Below, piece after piece: positions 1 through 14,900 of a stretch of 64,000 nucleotides of DNA (position 1 is its first letter; each line of letters starts with the position of its first letter). This stretch comes from Rhabditophanes sp. KR3021 (taxonomy: Eukaryota > Nematoda > Chromadorea > Rhabditida > Alloionematidae), in NCBI GenBank assembly GCA_963281155.1, contig CAUJLY010000005.1:558001-622000 (forward strand), written 5' to 3'. Position numbers and translations under genes: made by a program. The notes below the pieces were generated by a model, which saw only the letters and a list, made by a program, of their open reading frames with translations, was not told where the DNA came from and did no database searches.

Positions 1-3000
1 CGATAAATTGATAAAGCGCATCACAAAAGTACCATGATGGCCTAATACAAAAGAGAAACGTTTTGAAGTTGTAAACACTGTGGCTACAATACAAACTTAA
101 CCGATTATAACAAACCTTAACACATTATGACAAGCCTAATACTTTCTTGTAAACCTTAACACATACATTTTGTTTAGTAATGACCGGTTAGTTATCTCTT
201 CGAATTAGGGTGGAGTAAATACGATCAAACTTCCCAGAAACATCTTCTCCATCCAAATTATGATAAGTTAAGTTTGTCAAGGATGCCATACATCAAAAAT
301 ATATGTTAATAAAATTAAAAAAATATGTATGCATAATTTGAATGTTAAAAAAAGGTTGACATTGATCAAGGTTAAAGAAAAATAGATTCTTTTACCTAAA
401 GGACATTGGTGTAAATTAAACGCTCTTTTGATGAGAGGACGGTGTGGTAAGGACGTTCTTTACCCCCGAGAACAGACAGAGACACTTTTTGGGTGAATTT
501 GACGGGGATAAGGGGAAGGGAGTGAGTTTGATGAAGCAATGACCTAAATCAGTGAAAAAGTACGATGGCATTGACAGGGTACAAATTAAGATGGTGAAAG
601 GGTATATATGAATTAAGAGGATGGCGAAAGGGTAAACAAAATAAATTTGGTAGGAACAACAAAAAAAGTTTATGATTTGAAGCAATTAGGGAAGATGATT
701 GAATAGGTGGTTCCGTGGCGGAATGAATTCTAACATTCGCTTTTCTTAATGTTACGCAACAATTAGAGATGCGTCTTAACAAACACTCTCCTTCTTAATA
801 AGCCAACAATGGTCATCAAGAAATGTAGGAAAGAGAGAGTTTTTTGGTTGGTATTTGTGATTCATTAAATATTGTATTAATTATTGTGGTGTTGAATATA
901 TTGAAATGAATACTAGATGTCTATTAAAAACGCATAGCTATAAAGTGTTGTGTCCACTTTGAAAGAAGCTAAAAAGTGCGTGTATGTGGATGTTTTTTCT
1001 AACTATCAAATTCAGTTTCGAAAGTGCAATCTACTACTATCCATAAAAGATACGCATCTAGTAAAAGGGTCCACTTTGAGTATATGCGTCACCCAAGAAC
1101 GGGGCTTGTTGTATACCAGATAAGAGACACACAAACCGAGGAACGTGTACTAAAGGCATTATCTAGCGGTAATATTTACTAGTGCAAAAAAGGTTCTCTC
1201 TGAACAACAACACAAACATAAACCAAAATACATACAAAATTCGGTAGTTAAATGTTATTGGACGAGGATAATATGTAAAAAATGTAATATTTAACAAAGC
1301 TATTTTTGAAGTCCGTACCAGTGTGTGGTTGAGTAGTAAAGATGCATGAATTTGTAAAAAGAAGTTGCTCTTATCATCGTCAAAACAATGGTAATTTTAA
1401 TATTGGAACTAATAAAAAGTGTGTGTCTCTTCTGACAAAGGGTCATAATTTGGAATATTGAAGGTAATGCAATAAAAAAGAAGACAATTCATAAATATTT
1501 AAAATTTGATTGGACGATGAGGTGTTAAGTTTGTTTTAAAAGAGAAACGTAGTACTATTGTACGAATGGGTGTAAGAATGTTCGTTTCCAGTGAAGTGGT
1601 AGCTTCTAACTCTTTTTTGTAAAGATCAGTTAACTAAAAAGTAGTAAACTAAACTGAAATAGTAAACTAAAATAGTTAAATATAGAATGAAGGGGGTTTT
1701 AAGGCTCTTCTTTTTACCAAATAAAATGAATCTACGACATGGTGACATTTTTTATACCACCATTATGATTTAAGATATGTGAATTAGCCTAAAACAGGTT
1801 TGAACAGAAATATCAGAATCAGATACATATCCTGAACCATACTGAAGTGTCAAAAGATCCCTGTATGCACAACGAACTGAAAACGTCCTAACCAACGACA
1901 ACAAATCCTTATGACAATAAAATTTTGTTATTCACCCAAAATACAAAGATAGTGCCAACAACAAACTAGTTTTTTGCATTTATCAAAAAATAAATACACT
2001 TCCTAGTAGAGGGTAAATAAATACAAAAACATCTATCTCTCCTTCCATATTAATTGTTTTTTGCAGGCAGTGACCTTTTCAGGATGAACTCAAGGACACG
2101 GTAAACAAAAATATTTAAAAAATATAGAATGATCCTCTGAACATAATAAGAATGAAATGATGTTCAGAAAGTCAAAAATGTATCCCACTCTTTCAATATT
2201 ATATCATCTACTGATAGTTATGTGTGTTCGGCCCCTTGTGATAAAAAATAAGTGAAAATAGTTGAGGCGACTTCCTAGTACAGATGAACGTAGATACATA
2301 TATACTAATTGAAACAAGACCTTCAGTGGAACATCAAAAATGTGGTGATCATCATTACCTCATCGAAATAGTTAGTACTGACAAACCTCCGAGCGAGAGA
2401 GAAAGTCGAACAGTGGGTAAATATACTTGGCGATGCACTTTGTATCAGTATAAAAAAGGAAAGTTCAAGAAAAGGTTTGTGTTTACTCTTTCTCTCTCCA
2501 TATTCATTAAATCTATTATATTTATTATATATTTTTGATGATATTCGATGAAACTAACTTATGGCAACTGAAAGTCACTTTTTCAACTGACACTTTTTTT
2601 ATAGACACACCCAAATATACAACATCTATTTTGAAAGACGCGCCTTCTATACTTTGGTTGAAAAAAGTGTATGCAAAGTAAATATATAATGCATATATTT
2701 CTGTTTTACCCTAATGTTAGTTGAAAAAGTGTGTTCCTCGGGGACGGCGGCTGATGGTGGGTACTAGTTAATGTGTTCAGTGTGTGGTGGTCGAATAGAT
2801 TTAAAATTTTTTTATTTGATGCGAACGAAGGCAAGAATATGTGTGTATTTTTTGTTTGCGTGTGCTGAATGGAGAGAACATCAATAGGAGTCGTTTGGTT
2901 CCTGACACCGGCCGTTCCACGGAGCCTTAGTTGTCACAAAAAAAGGCTATTTGTACGGGAAGGTTTGAATATTTTTAATTTTTTTAGTTGATATTCAGAA

Positions 3001-5134
3001 TATTACATTTTTTCTCAAAAGAGAGAGTGTATCAATAGGTATTAGTTGGAGATCAAAATTAGTGGTGATTTAAAAAAGCTGGTGGGTTTGATTGGAAAAT
3101 ATCATAAAAAGAACACATGACCGTATTAGATGAAGGTGAGGTGATCTTCTTTTAAACTACACCACAAAAACAATAGCCCTTTAAAAAGTAAAGCGGTCAG
3201 GGTAAAAAATAGATAAAAATAAAGTTATATTTTTAAATCTTCGCTAAGTAAACAAATGTCCTCGATTCTTTTTTGTCACAAAAAAGAGTCCCCTTGTAAA
3301 GAATGGTGAACGATTGTTCGGAGGGAAAGAAGCGGTGATAAGTATTATCAATAAAAAATGAATTAATATATTTCGTCAAAGTTCATACTAAAAACCCTCA
3401 ACTGCTTGCCCTTTACTTCCTTCTTCTCTCTCTCTAGGCTACAACAAAAAAGAAGCAGGTCTGTTGAACAAAAGAAATGGAATGTGTTTGGTGTGTGGTT
3501 GAAGATGAAATAAAAGAGAGATGTGGCGTTTTTATGAAGAGCTTCCATCAAATATATCCTCTTGTAAATTTATCTAAATCTATCATATTTAATAGATTGT
3601 GCCCTCTAATGATGCTGATACATAATAACAGATAAACAAAATTAATCTCCTCTTTGAAAAAGTCCATCAAGGATATTAATATATCTAGTATGGGCTTTCA
3701 ACGTTCAATGACACCAAAAAATCAACTTCTTTGTTCCGATACACTCATATGAATCTCTTTTTGCTGTCATTTACGTGCATCTCATTACTTTAAGCTTATA
3801 TAACTTTATTACTAATTAATAGTACTTTGTGTGTGTAAAAAAGATAGTGTAAAATGTCAGATAAGAGAAGTACCTAATACTAAAAGTAATTTCCATCGAA
3901 TGTATGTAAGAATTATTTGTGAGCAAAGTGTGACTTCAAAATAAATTTACTTAAACAACAAAAAATTGTAAATACCAATCATACTGATTATAAGGAAGAT
4001 GAATTTATTTTTAAATATAAATGGAGGTTGCAAAAAAGTAGAGGAATATATTTTTGAAATAGAAAATAAATAAATAAAGAGTGGAGACCACTTATGAATA
4101 GTGGTCCGCAGCCTGTTGCTCCTAAGCCTTGAAGAGCTGTGTCGTATGGAACTGTTACATGCACTTTAAAAGGACATAACTTAGTAAAGAATAAAGAATG
4201 TAGGGCCTATATAAAAAAGAAGAGAGCGGTGTGGAGAAAGCGAGAGTGTGGATCGTAGATAAAAAATTAGAACATGTTGGGGACAGACCAGAACGACATT
4301 CGAATCTTGAGTCGGGACCAAGTGGAATGGATGTCGTCAAAAAAGCGAGAGAATGTAAAGTAATGTATAAAAGTATGTGTGCACTTTTAAAATATTTGCA
4401 GGGTCGGCAATATTTTATAGTTGGTTAGTGTGGGGATGAGTGCAAAATTTGATCTTGTACTAACATTGATAAGAATATATACTAGTATACATATATTTAA
4501 AATAGGTATTTTTTATGTAAATAAATTTTGTCCGTTAATCATATAGCAATAAAAAAGTGATTTTGTTAACGATGTTTAATATTTCAAAGTAATCGTAACA
4601 TCGGTGGATATCAATTGGTTTAATACCTGTTTTAATCCAAACAACTCTTTATTTTTCCTAGGATTAAACGACCTTGTCAAAAAGATCTAACATATTCCAC
4701 AGATTTATCCAATTCCATGATACAACAAATTCAAAGATACAACATCTTTGCAAACAAATAAAAAATTAGTAAAGAATGAATTCACAAAATTATATAAAAG
4801 TAATATAAAATAACATCAACAATATAACTTTCAATGAATGCTTTTAAAATAAAATGGAATCATTTCGGATGATGCACTTTTCCTTTCATCCTATAAACAG
4901 CAATATACAAGTAACCAAGTACTTTTTGTTTTTGATAAAATGCGAGCTAAAAATATTATTGTTATGACAAATATAATACTACAAATGTTTGTTTGAAGTG
5001 TCAAAAAAATTTGACCTTATTTATGGGTGTTATAAAACAATTGTTATGTTGAAAAGTGCAATAATTTAGTAACTTTATTTGGGATAAACAATAAATAAAA
5101 AGTGATGGAGAGATCAATCGTTTAAGGTGGTCTT
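1..5134. other. Intergenic stretch with no supported gene
   Basis: I see no gene here that I can support. The sequence is AT-rich, with many purine runs and more G than C on the + strand. Short open frames at 2284-2538 (+), 4231-4428 (+), 3363-3551 (-) and 416-782 (-) show no recognisable domain, signal peptide or convincing exon-intron structure. The 2284-2538 frame starts with ATG and has a possible donor near 2475, so a lone exon cannot be excluded. Confidence 0.5.
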
Positions 5135-6480
5135 TTAAACATGTTCTTCGGGGACATGTTTCGAAAAGATAGATTGAGTGATATTTGATAACTTTCTTAA
5201 AGTAGACACTTTTGGACTGGGTTGGGTGATGGATGCGGAGTTGGAAGATGAAACTTTTTCTGAATTGGATCTTTTGAAAACTTTTGTTCTTGGTGGTGAT
5301 AGCAAAAGCCTTTTGTTTTCTTCAGACACTCTTTTTTCGCTGAATTCATTAGAAATATGAACTCGTGAAAGGACATTTGAGTTGACTGTGGATGTGCCAG
5401 GCCTATTAATAGCTGTTGTTTCTAAGGCCTCGACAGAGGTGTCCACAGTAAAGTACGAGCTAACTAACAATTTTCTCAAGACTAATCTCTTAAATATCTG
5501 TCTAAATCTTTTCCCATATATGAGAAATACCCAAAAATTGGTGGAGCAATTGATGACGACTAGCAAATTTGAAATATCAACAATCATAGTTGCTCTTGCA
5601 CTATCTACGAATGCTTTTTCACCTATAATTCTTTCGGCAATATCATTCAAAGTCGGCAAGATGGAAGATATTAAAAACTTTGAAATAATTAACAACAACA
5701 TTATATTCGCCTTATGCTCCTTTGGCAGCGATTTTTTCTTTGTTTTTTCACCAAAATTCTGACACAACGTATTTCTTCTGATGATGGCAGTATGCAGGGC
5801 AAATGATATTTTCAGAGTTAATATGAATAGGATAATACAAGGTACTAATGTTACAAACAAAAGGCCACTAACAATTCTGTACACTATTTGAAAAGTGACA
5901 TTGATACGAGATCGTTGAACTTGGTAATGACAGATCGAGTCATTGTTTACATTTTCACAATATTTGTTTGTTTCAATTTCAAGAAATCGTGGAATACAAA
6001 AGATGATTGCTAGGATTGAGACTATAATCATTAGTTTTTTGACTCGAGCTCGTTTTCCGATGTAACGATGACTGAGAGGCTTGCATAAAGCAAGGTATCT
6101 GTCTATTGTCAAGGCAAGTACTACCCACATACTTGCCGTATTTGTGATGTTGGCTCCAAAGTATGCGTAAGGATATATCAACTGGTACTTGTCAACTTCA
6201 GAGGCATAGTATCGATAGAAAGTTGGAAACGAATACAGCAGAAAGGCGTTGATCAAGACTCCTGTTTGCCATATCGTCAAAGTGACCTAATGAACAAAGC
6301 TATTTATTATAAAATAGTTCGACTTACCAAATAATAATGAATAACAGGTGCCGAATTAGATTTGGCAAAACATCTGAAGACATAAATACAAATAATATTA
6401 AAACATACTCCTGTAAACACCCCAAAAGTAGTGAAGTACGTTTTAAGAAGAAAAGACAAATCTATTGGATAATCATCCAT
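5135..6480 (-). CDS. FMRFamide-receptor-like class A GPCR, two exons
   Basis: A seven-transmembrane neuropeptide receptor of the rhodopsin class, expected in the plasma membrane and signalling through a G protein. Exon 1 is 6328-6480 and exon 2 is 5135-6286. The intron has donor gtaagt and acceptor ttag and joins in phase 0. The start ATG at 6478-6480 has in-frame stops just upstream and gives about 434 residues with a very short N-terminus (MDDYPIDL). Exon 1 encodes TM1 (GVCFNIICIYVF). Exon 2 has the TM3 end TIDRYLALCKPL, then the family-typical IPRFLE, TM5, TM6 with an internal Pro, and TM7 NLLVVINCSTNFWVF. The DRY region, PRF[FL]E and N-S/C-S-x-N-F at TM7 are characteristic of insect and nematode FMRFamide receptors. 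The TM2 Asp is missing (LTIWQ) and the TM7 Tyr is Phe. The C-terminal tail is Ser/Lys-rich. Ligand unknown. Confidence 0.86.
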
Positions 6481-9400
6481 GCCCTTGTTTTGTTATTATT
6501 TCAATACCAACTGCCACACTCTTTTTGATTTCGCCAATCTGAAATGAATCCACACAAATAAGTTAGAATGTTTATAAATGTTATTATTATTATGATTTTA
6601 AAATCAGAAAAAGACATATTGTAAAGTGTATCGCCTACGATGACTAAAAAACTTTTTGTGATGTGTTTATTGTTTCAAGCCTATAATATTTTAACACACA
6701 GGCTTTTTTGAAATATATCAAAATTATATGAAAGTGCCTGCTGTGATTATTGGTGAATGATAATGGCAAGTGTCGTTTAAAAAACAAAATGTGTTGCCTA
6801 ATAAATGCATGTGTTAATAAGTGGCTTTCCCAGTAGTGATATTAAACGTGTGTTCCAGTGTTGATCTCATTAAATAAAATATTACTCAAATTAACATGCA
6901 TGCACAAGGTATAACGGTACTTTTTAGAAGCTTCAATGAAAAAATTAAAAAAATACGTATTTGCGATAAATATTACGCATGTATTATTAAATTGTGTAGT
7001 TAATTTTATCCACATAAATATGTACGGTTTTTGCGTGGATTTAATCATATGAAAATATGTTTAACGAATATTTAAATTAATGAGGCTGAGTGATATGTAA
7101 ATTGATGGTAGTTTGAAAAAACGTTTTAAGTAAAGTATAGTATTTATATTTGTAATAATAGTAAATAACTGTCCTTCGAACCAGATAATTAATTAGTCAT
7201 TCAAAGTTTTGTCAAGTCCAAAAATTAATTGCTTAGTTTATTTTGAAGAGAAGAATTGAAAAGAAGATAATGAAATAAGTGTGGTGTGTTTGGATATGAT
7301 GGTCTGAAACAAATAATAAATAAAGATACATCTTTAGTAAGCAATTATGTACTAATTTTCGTCTTTCTTTTTTACTTTTATAAAACTTAATTATTTTAAG
7401 GCATGATGTAATTGAATAAAGTGAGGATAATTTTTATACAATCTTAAAACTAAACTATCTTCTTTCACAAGAAATGAAAAAAAGCGAATTAAATTTACTT
7501 TCACGTATGTTTGTTAAACTTTACAAAATATCAAAAGATTTTTTATTAATTAAGAAAGAATTTTAGGCTAGTTAGCTTTATAAATTATAGCAAATTTACA
7601 TCTTATTAGGAGGGATATGCAATTAGTGGGCAAGATTTCAGAGATAAATTTAAATCTATATCTAAGTCTTAGTTATGTCATCATCAGATGGTCTAGGGAA
7701 ACCTTTTTGGTTTTGATGATGTTATTCATAGGAGAATAATATAGAGTTGAGGGCGATGGCATTAAATTTAGAATAATTATAAAGTTCAATCATATCATAT
7801 TGTCTAATCATAATATATTATTTAATATTATTACATATTTTTAAGGTTTCACGAAAGGAACTTGTCATCAATTTTTATAGCTTCAATTGTATTAATTAAA
7901 TGAATCAGAATACACAAAAATAAATTTTTACGATATTTGAATAGAATGCAACTAAATGCCTGCGTGGTATAAACGTCTCAATCAAAAAAATATAACTTTT
8001 GTTACCGATTATGCTTGCCTTTCTCATGGTTGAATGCACTAACACTACTCTAATAAGGAAGGAAATTGAAAAGTACTAAAAAATTTAAAAAGACACTACT
8101 TTTAATTAATCAAATTAAATTTAATTACAATTTGAGTACGGACCCTAGTTGTTGGTAAGTGTTTAACTTTTTGAAATGTATTCCATAAATATACTTTTCA
8201 GTTCATATCAAATAGATGCAACATAAACCGCGTTCTTGTTGACTTTTAATGAAGATGGATGTTTGAATTTAAAAAGTGAAGTTGCCTAAAAGCAAAGTGC
8301 TTTCAAAAGAAATTAAAAATGGTGAATTTATGTGATGCAAATTATTTGGTAGGTTTTGAAAAGGATCCGCATTAGAGTGACCAAAAAAATATAGAATTGA
8401 GCAAGAAATGTTTGGCCGTAAGGGTGTTTGGTTTAACAAAAGTGGGAGTAATAATAGAGTAATAATAATAAATACAGTTTGCAACTAACAAATCATTGTT
8501 TGTAAGATGAAACCAGAAGTTTTCTTAGGTTGTAAGTATATTTTAATAGGACCCAAGATTCACGTCATTTATGTAGGAGGAATTGGACAACAAGGAATTG
8601 TCCTCTTTATCAAGCGCCAGATATTATGTTGGCATTCAAATAATAATAAATGTCTTTTCTTGAATAGTAAGTTAATAATAGCTCTAAAAGTAAAGAATTC
8701 AAAGTTAATATATTTTTAATGAAATGTTTTGTTTGATTGTTGTAAGTGATAACAAATAGAGGATAGTTGATGGCATCAAGTTTTAGCTCTTTAGTGCTTT
8801 GGGTACTAAGAAGGGGTTTGGAATCTTTTATACATGTTAATGAGTACAGTTCAAAAAACAGGGAAATAGAATATTATTGTCAACTTTTTTATCGAGACAC
8901 TTATTTTTAGGATAAATAACATGAAAAATACATTGAGATTAAATATCAACACAAAAATATGACGCTTTTTATTTATTGTCATGGAAACATTTTTTCTATC
9001 CTCGAAAAAATATATAAATCAACACTTTTGGTCTACAAAAAGGAATTTCAATAAAATATAAATACATGGATAAATTTAATTTTTATTTGCTAATGCACCT
9101 ATAAATAAATTCCATTTCTTAAAGATATGTAAAAACATTATATTTTTGGTCAAAACAACTATAATGATTAATTGGCTTTCAATAAATTATTATGGAATTT
9201 GTCGGGGCGCAATAATATTTTAAATATAAAAGATACTTAAATCTAGATTCGGAAATAGAAGTAAACAAAGACTTATATTAGATGGCCAAGGTTAGTGATA
9301 ATATTGTGATTTTATTAAAATTTATTGCAGACAAGTAATCAGAACAGGCTAGTTTTTGCGAAAACTAATATACTCATAATAATAGGAGTATGACATCACC

Positions 9401-9937
9401 ATCACTCATTTGACTTCCTGACACAAAAATTGTTTTGTATAAGGAGTAAAGGAGTGCAATATGCGATTTTGAGGGGGAAATGCCGATAAAGTCTCCAATT
9501 TTGATAAATTCTGGTGATATTTTAAATGGTTTCTATAGTTGCCACAGAATGGGTGTAAATAAATCACTTTAATAGCTTTTTTATTTGACTGAGATAGAGT
9601 AATATTCATTCATCACTTTTGGCCGGCAACTATAAACTTTTTACAAATCTTCACAATTACTCATACGCATATTCAACCAACTTAGCCAGAATTAAGGCGT
9701 CCAATCTCACGCTCCACTGTCAAAAGCTGAGCGCAACTTTCAAAGAATTGTTACAAAATTCTGATGATGTTATTAAATTAAATATTTATCCGATTAAATG
9801 TTAAAGAATAAGGACACAAAATGCACAAAAATATAGTATATGCCGAGACATCCGTCAATTTGGAAAAGTTTACAAATTGAAAGATAAGAAAGAAATTATT
9901 ATTAAATGGTATTAATTTGTTTCATATAAATATGTGC
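6481..9937. other. Intergenic stretch between the GPCR and hemicentin
   Basis: AT-rich DNA between the GPCR start and the hemicentin stop codon. Open frames at 9406-9609 (-, with a true ATG, 67 codons), 9619-9804 (+, starts at TTG), 8507-8719 (+) and 8269-8484 (-) have no recognisable product. The 3' untranslated region of hemicentin must lie just left of 9938. No tRNA or other structured RNA was recognised. Confidence 0.5.
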
Positions 9938-11904
9938 TTAAAAATCATTAGGTGAAACAGAAACATAGAGAATTGTCTTTTGAATTTTGCCTCTCAGGAT
10001 ATTTCCCTCGGTGTCTTTGGGTGTTGAGTGAATCATTAGTTTGTGAACACTGGCTTCGTCGAGGCTTTCGGTATTCAGGATAGTTCCACGACCATTGGAA
10101 TTTTCAATTCGGAACCGGTAATCATAGTTTAGATGATATTCGGTGTTTGTTAAGACTCTGTCATGAGTGTCTGTAGTTGTCAATCTGAGGAATGGTGTAT
10201 TTTTACTTATTCCACGCTTTACTGCGATCGTTTCAATTCTGATTGGGCTCAAGTTACAAAGATAACAATTTGGTTTGCACATTCTGTAATAAATAATTCA
10301 TTAACATAATCTTTTTGTGCTTTGATGGTACTTACCTATCTTCAAAATGGAACCCTTGTGGGCAAGGATTACTAACACAACTGAAAGATCCCAAAACATT
10401 AAGACATAATTTTCCAGCTGCACAAACATCCTGAAACAAACAATAAGGAACTATTTTTATTTATTAATAACTTACGGCTCCTGCACATTCATCAATATCA
10501 AGACATTTCTAAAATAAATAGTCAGTACTTTAGTAAAAAGAAGGAACTTACATCTGACTGACCACTTGCATCTTTACTATATCCCTCTAAACAAGTACAA
10601 TAATAAGAAGTTGCCGTATTATGGCAAGAATGCTGGTAACAAGGAGCATCAAAGGAGCAACTATCATAATACCCACAAGTTGTTCCATTCCAATGATAAT
10701 TAGAAGGGCATTTTTCATGATATTCATCCTTAGAATAGTCGATATCTTTAACCGGATGTTCTTCATCAAAGGCTAATCCTCTGCACGTCCCATTCACATC
10801 AGGAAAACCAACGGGACACCAGCACATATATTCCCCGATAAAATTATTACAATTCATTGTAAAGTCACAATACTTTTCCTTGCATTCATCTACATCTTCA
10901 CAGACATTGAATTTATTTAGCTTGAAACCTGATGCACATACATCAACACATTCAAAACTTCCATCCAAATTTCTACATTCTTTGTTTCCTTCACAAACTT
11001 GGTGTCCGCGTGAACATTCATTTACATCAGTACAAGTTCCGTCCCAATGTAAATTATATCCGACTGGGCAGGCATCAGCTGTACATTCATAACTTCCAGG
11101 TAAATTAACACATTCACTGTCTGGACTATCATTACATACGTCTAATTTACATTCATCGATATCAACACATTTATTTTTGATTTTGAGGAAACCATCGGGA
11201 CAATTGTCCAATTTGGTAGCTTTTGTTGCCATTTTCATCATATCATTGTTTATTTGTGGGGATCCTGTAATCTTGACATGTTCCCCATTAAGTATCTCGT
11301 TCGAATCAGTAGGTTCTCTTTCATAATCAATTTGATCATTCCATCTGAAGTTTACTCTATGTTTGTTGTTATTCAGATTGTAAGCTGATTTTCCTTTTCC
11401 TGTTAATTGGCCAGGATTCGATTCAACCAAGATTTCCTCGAAATCATCAAAGTTGATGTTTTCAAAGGTTGAGTCAGGCATATTGCCGTCAAATTCAACA
11501 TCCATGTTTAATTTGTTATCATCGTACCCTTTTCCTTTTTGCTTTACTCTTAACTTGTGCCCGGTATCGAAGTTGTACTCAGTCATTCTATCAAAAAGAC
11601 CTTTTTTTCTAGCTATATTCCCTCCTTCACTTTGATAGCCATAAAGAGGGAAAGGAATTGAAAGTATATTTACTAAACTCTTAGTCAAACTTGTCGTGTT
11701 GGCCACTAAATTTTCAATCTTCATAACAAAATCATTTGATTCGAAAGTTGAATCAGTTCCCATCATTAGATTTTGCGATTTAATTTGCTGGTCATTGATA
11801 AATCCACCAATCACACCTTCAACTGAGGCAGGCTTGTCGTCAATAAACAATTTTACACTATCAAATGACTTTCCCTTTGATGTAGAAGCCCTGCATTTAA
11901 AATT
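9938..11904 (-). CDS. him-4/HMCN: Hemicentin exons 35-38: G2 barrel, EGF domains and fibulin-type end
   Basis: Exons 10552-11904, 10476-10508, 10336-10430 and 9938-10283. Exon 35 first encodes the last Ig strands, then a nidogen-type G2 beta-barrel ([52 protein letters not shown]), then EGF-like domains with the calcium-binding starts DIDEC, DVNEC and DVDEC. The 33-base exon 36 encodes [11 protein letters not shown], and exon 37 completes that EGF domain (ending [10 protein letters not shown]). Exon 38 begins [10 protein letters not shown] and ends with the fibulin/hemicentin C-terminal module ([20 protein letters not shown]). The stop is at 9938-9940. The order G2, EGF, fibulin end is diagnostic of hemicentin. 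Confidence 0.94.
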
Positions 11905-14900
11905 CTGGAAATTGAAAAAAGCATGAAAATTAGAAATATAGAACATTTCTGAATAAGTAAGAAGTTTTGTGTTTTGGATAAGGAAATATTTGTATTTCTC
12001 ACTACCCTTATTAACATATCCATTCGTACCTTTATAATTATGGGCAAAGGAAAGGAATTGGATCGCCTTGAGCAAAAAAACTATCTTAATTTTGGACGGC
12101 AAGCCAACTCCGAACCCAAATTTTTCGCGAAATTGGAAGAAGCACTAATGTTATAACAAATTTCATCATAACCCAAAAACTTACGGAATAACGCTGTCCA
12201 TGAGGCAGAAAAGTAGATCCAATCCCAGAGATAGTTGCCGAATTACCGCGACTTCGATGATTGACATTCTTAATCAGCAGGGAATTATTCCCAAACACAT
12301 GGTATTTATCACCCAATAAATTAATATCGACATCATCCTTGCTCCATCTAACTTTCGTCGTCAATGGATTTCCCTTTTTTAAGCGACAGTCGATCAGCAC
12401 ATCTGTATTCGGCTTGGCAAAGATCCTGACTTGTCGAATGACAACTTTAGGAGCCACATCCTTCTTAACTTCGATATAAGAAGCATTAGGAGTTCCCTGA
12501 TGGCCATCGATATAGCAATCTATATAATTCAAGTCTTCTTGAGGGGCAGGATACCCGATGACCATACTATTATTATTCATGATATGAATAGATTCATCAT
12601 TTGGATTAATTTGTTGATTGTCGATTTTGAAGATTACTTTACCTGGCCCTGCCTTATTCGAGACTTCTCTTTTGAAGACAGGTGGCAAGAGACAATCCAC
12701 AAGAGTCACATTAGTTACTTTGGTGGTACTTTTCATAGCTTTATCAATCACAGTCACCTTCGCTGCTACTCTACTTGTACCAATCGAATTCTTGGCCACG
12801 CAAGTAAAGAAAATAGTTGACTGATTAGACTTGGTGATAGCAACGGTAATAGAAGAATTTCCCTCCCTCTTACTAAACTCTTTCATCGGAACCCCATTTC
12901 TAAGCCATTCAAGGATGGGAAGTGGTGGCCCAGCAGCACTACAATTTAAAGTAATCGTCTCTCCTTCGCTAACAATCTTGTCCAGTGGTTTAACTATAAA
13001 TTCGGGAAACCCTAACAGATACGGCAATTTGCGGGGATCTCTTAACTTTGGAGAACACTTGTGATAAATTCTATCAGTCCCATTAGGCGCCAATTCGGCT
13101 GGTTTATTGCTAAATACAAGCAAATCCGATTCGGGTGAGTCGCCTCTGTTTTCGATTAACTCAGTCGAGATTGGATTTCCGAAATCGTCGCAAGTAACGT
13201 AGATTACCTTGAATTTCTGCTCCTTTGGCTTGACTGTCAATTTTCTCTTAGCGATTGCTTGGCCAGCATCATCAGATTTAGCGATACAATTGTAGTAGCC
13301 TTCGTCGTCGAAAGTCACATTGTTGATAGCTAAAGTTTGCCCCATCAGTTTATACTTGCCTTCGCTGCCTGATATATTGACATCTGGAAGTTTGACCCAA
13401 GTCAGAAGTGGTTCTGGATTTCCAGTACTGTTGCATTCCATTATAACGACATCTCCTACAGTGGCTGTGATTTCCTGTTCTTTGGGAGTAATTGTTGGTG
13501 GAATAAGTACAACCAAATCAAAGTCCTTGTAAACGGTGCCTGCCCAATTCTCAACTTTACAAGCATAAACGCCCTGCATCTCCGACGTTACCTTCTCAAA
13601 TATTGCTGCAGCTCTAATTTCCCCTCCAATGCTGTCAAAGGCAGCTAAAAAGATACATTGTTATGACCCATTCCATTATTCAAATATTTTAATTTTACTA
13701 CATCCTTAATATCACCCATCACGTACCCCTACTCCTATTCCCAAAGACACATTTATTTTTTATGTGCATGAAAACACATGTTGACTAAGTTTTAAAAAAT
13801 TATTTTTAAACTAAATTTCTTGGAAAAGCTTATTAGCAAAATTGTTAGTCTTTTTTAAATGTTTTATGATTGGAAATAACCTTTTTAGAATGAGAAGCTG
13901 ATTTGTATGCATAAGTCACGTCATTTTTACTTCAACCAAAATATTACACCTCGTTCTTTTTTAATTGCTTTATTTGTTGGTTGGTAGTGGTAATTAGAGG
14001 AGGAAAGACTTCAAAAATAAATATTTTCTAAGTACCTTTGTGAAAACAAAAATCTAATAACATGGTTGGAAGTTTTGTAATTTTATTCAACTACAAAAAA
14101 TACATTTTGGGTAGGGGCTGAAGTTAATTAGTCCTATGGCAGAGATTCTTTCTTACTTTTTTGATGTCGTGGGTTTTAATAAATAGTCAGATATGTATGA
14201 CTATTAAATTGAATTGCAATCAAAAAACATTATGAGGATGTTGTAGTGCATGTTATATATTTCCTTAAATTGCATCTTTTATAATTTGTCATGATATCTA
14301 GGCCAGACAAGGCACAAAAAAGAAATTTTGTATGAAAACAACTTGGCCTGGTTGGTGCTACAATGATCTCAGAGGCGCCTTCATGTCAAAGGGGATGACG
14401 TCGTGGAAGGAGGCATATTCTAGAAGGCCTACTACTCTGACAAGGCCTATATAAATTGATACTAAAAATCTAATTCATGGCACTTTTTAAATTCCCTATT
14501 GGGCTAAGTTCCTCATTAGATCGCAACATATAATTGTGTTGGATAGTGTGAAAAAATGACTGACTCAGAGTTGTGAAAAAGTTTATTTTTAATAAATTTT
14601 TTAATGGTCAAGACCCCTAACTTTACAAAGCATCATTTCTTTCTTTAGCAGTCTTTTTTTATCCCTAGTTGTTCCATTTATCTCCACTTATTCCTACTTA
14701 CTTCTAGCTATTCCAATTTATTAATGGAGAAAGTTTGGTACAAACAATAATATTTAATGAATCAAACATTTTATTTGCATATTTGATAGCAAGGTGCCTT
14801 ATCTTATAAAAAGTTAACCAACTTAAAAGTTTCCTTCATTCCCAAAAAGACAGATCTACAAAGTCGACATACTTACGCATATCTAAGACGACTTCTATCA

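Noticed and set aside
2284..2538. 84-codon + strand frame
   Set aside because: True ATG but no domain and no partner exon found; left as unresolved.
12431..12820. Open frame on the + strand opposite Ig exons
   Set aside because: Shadow of hemicentin exon 34.
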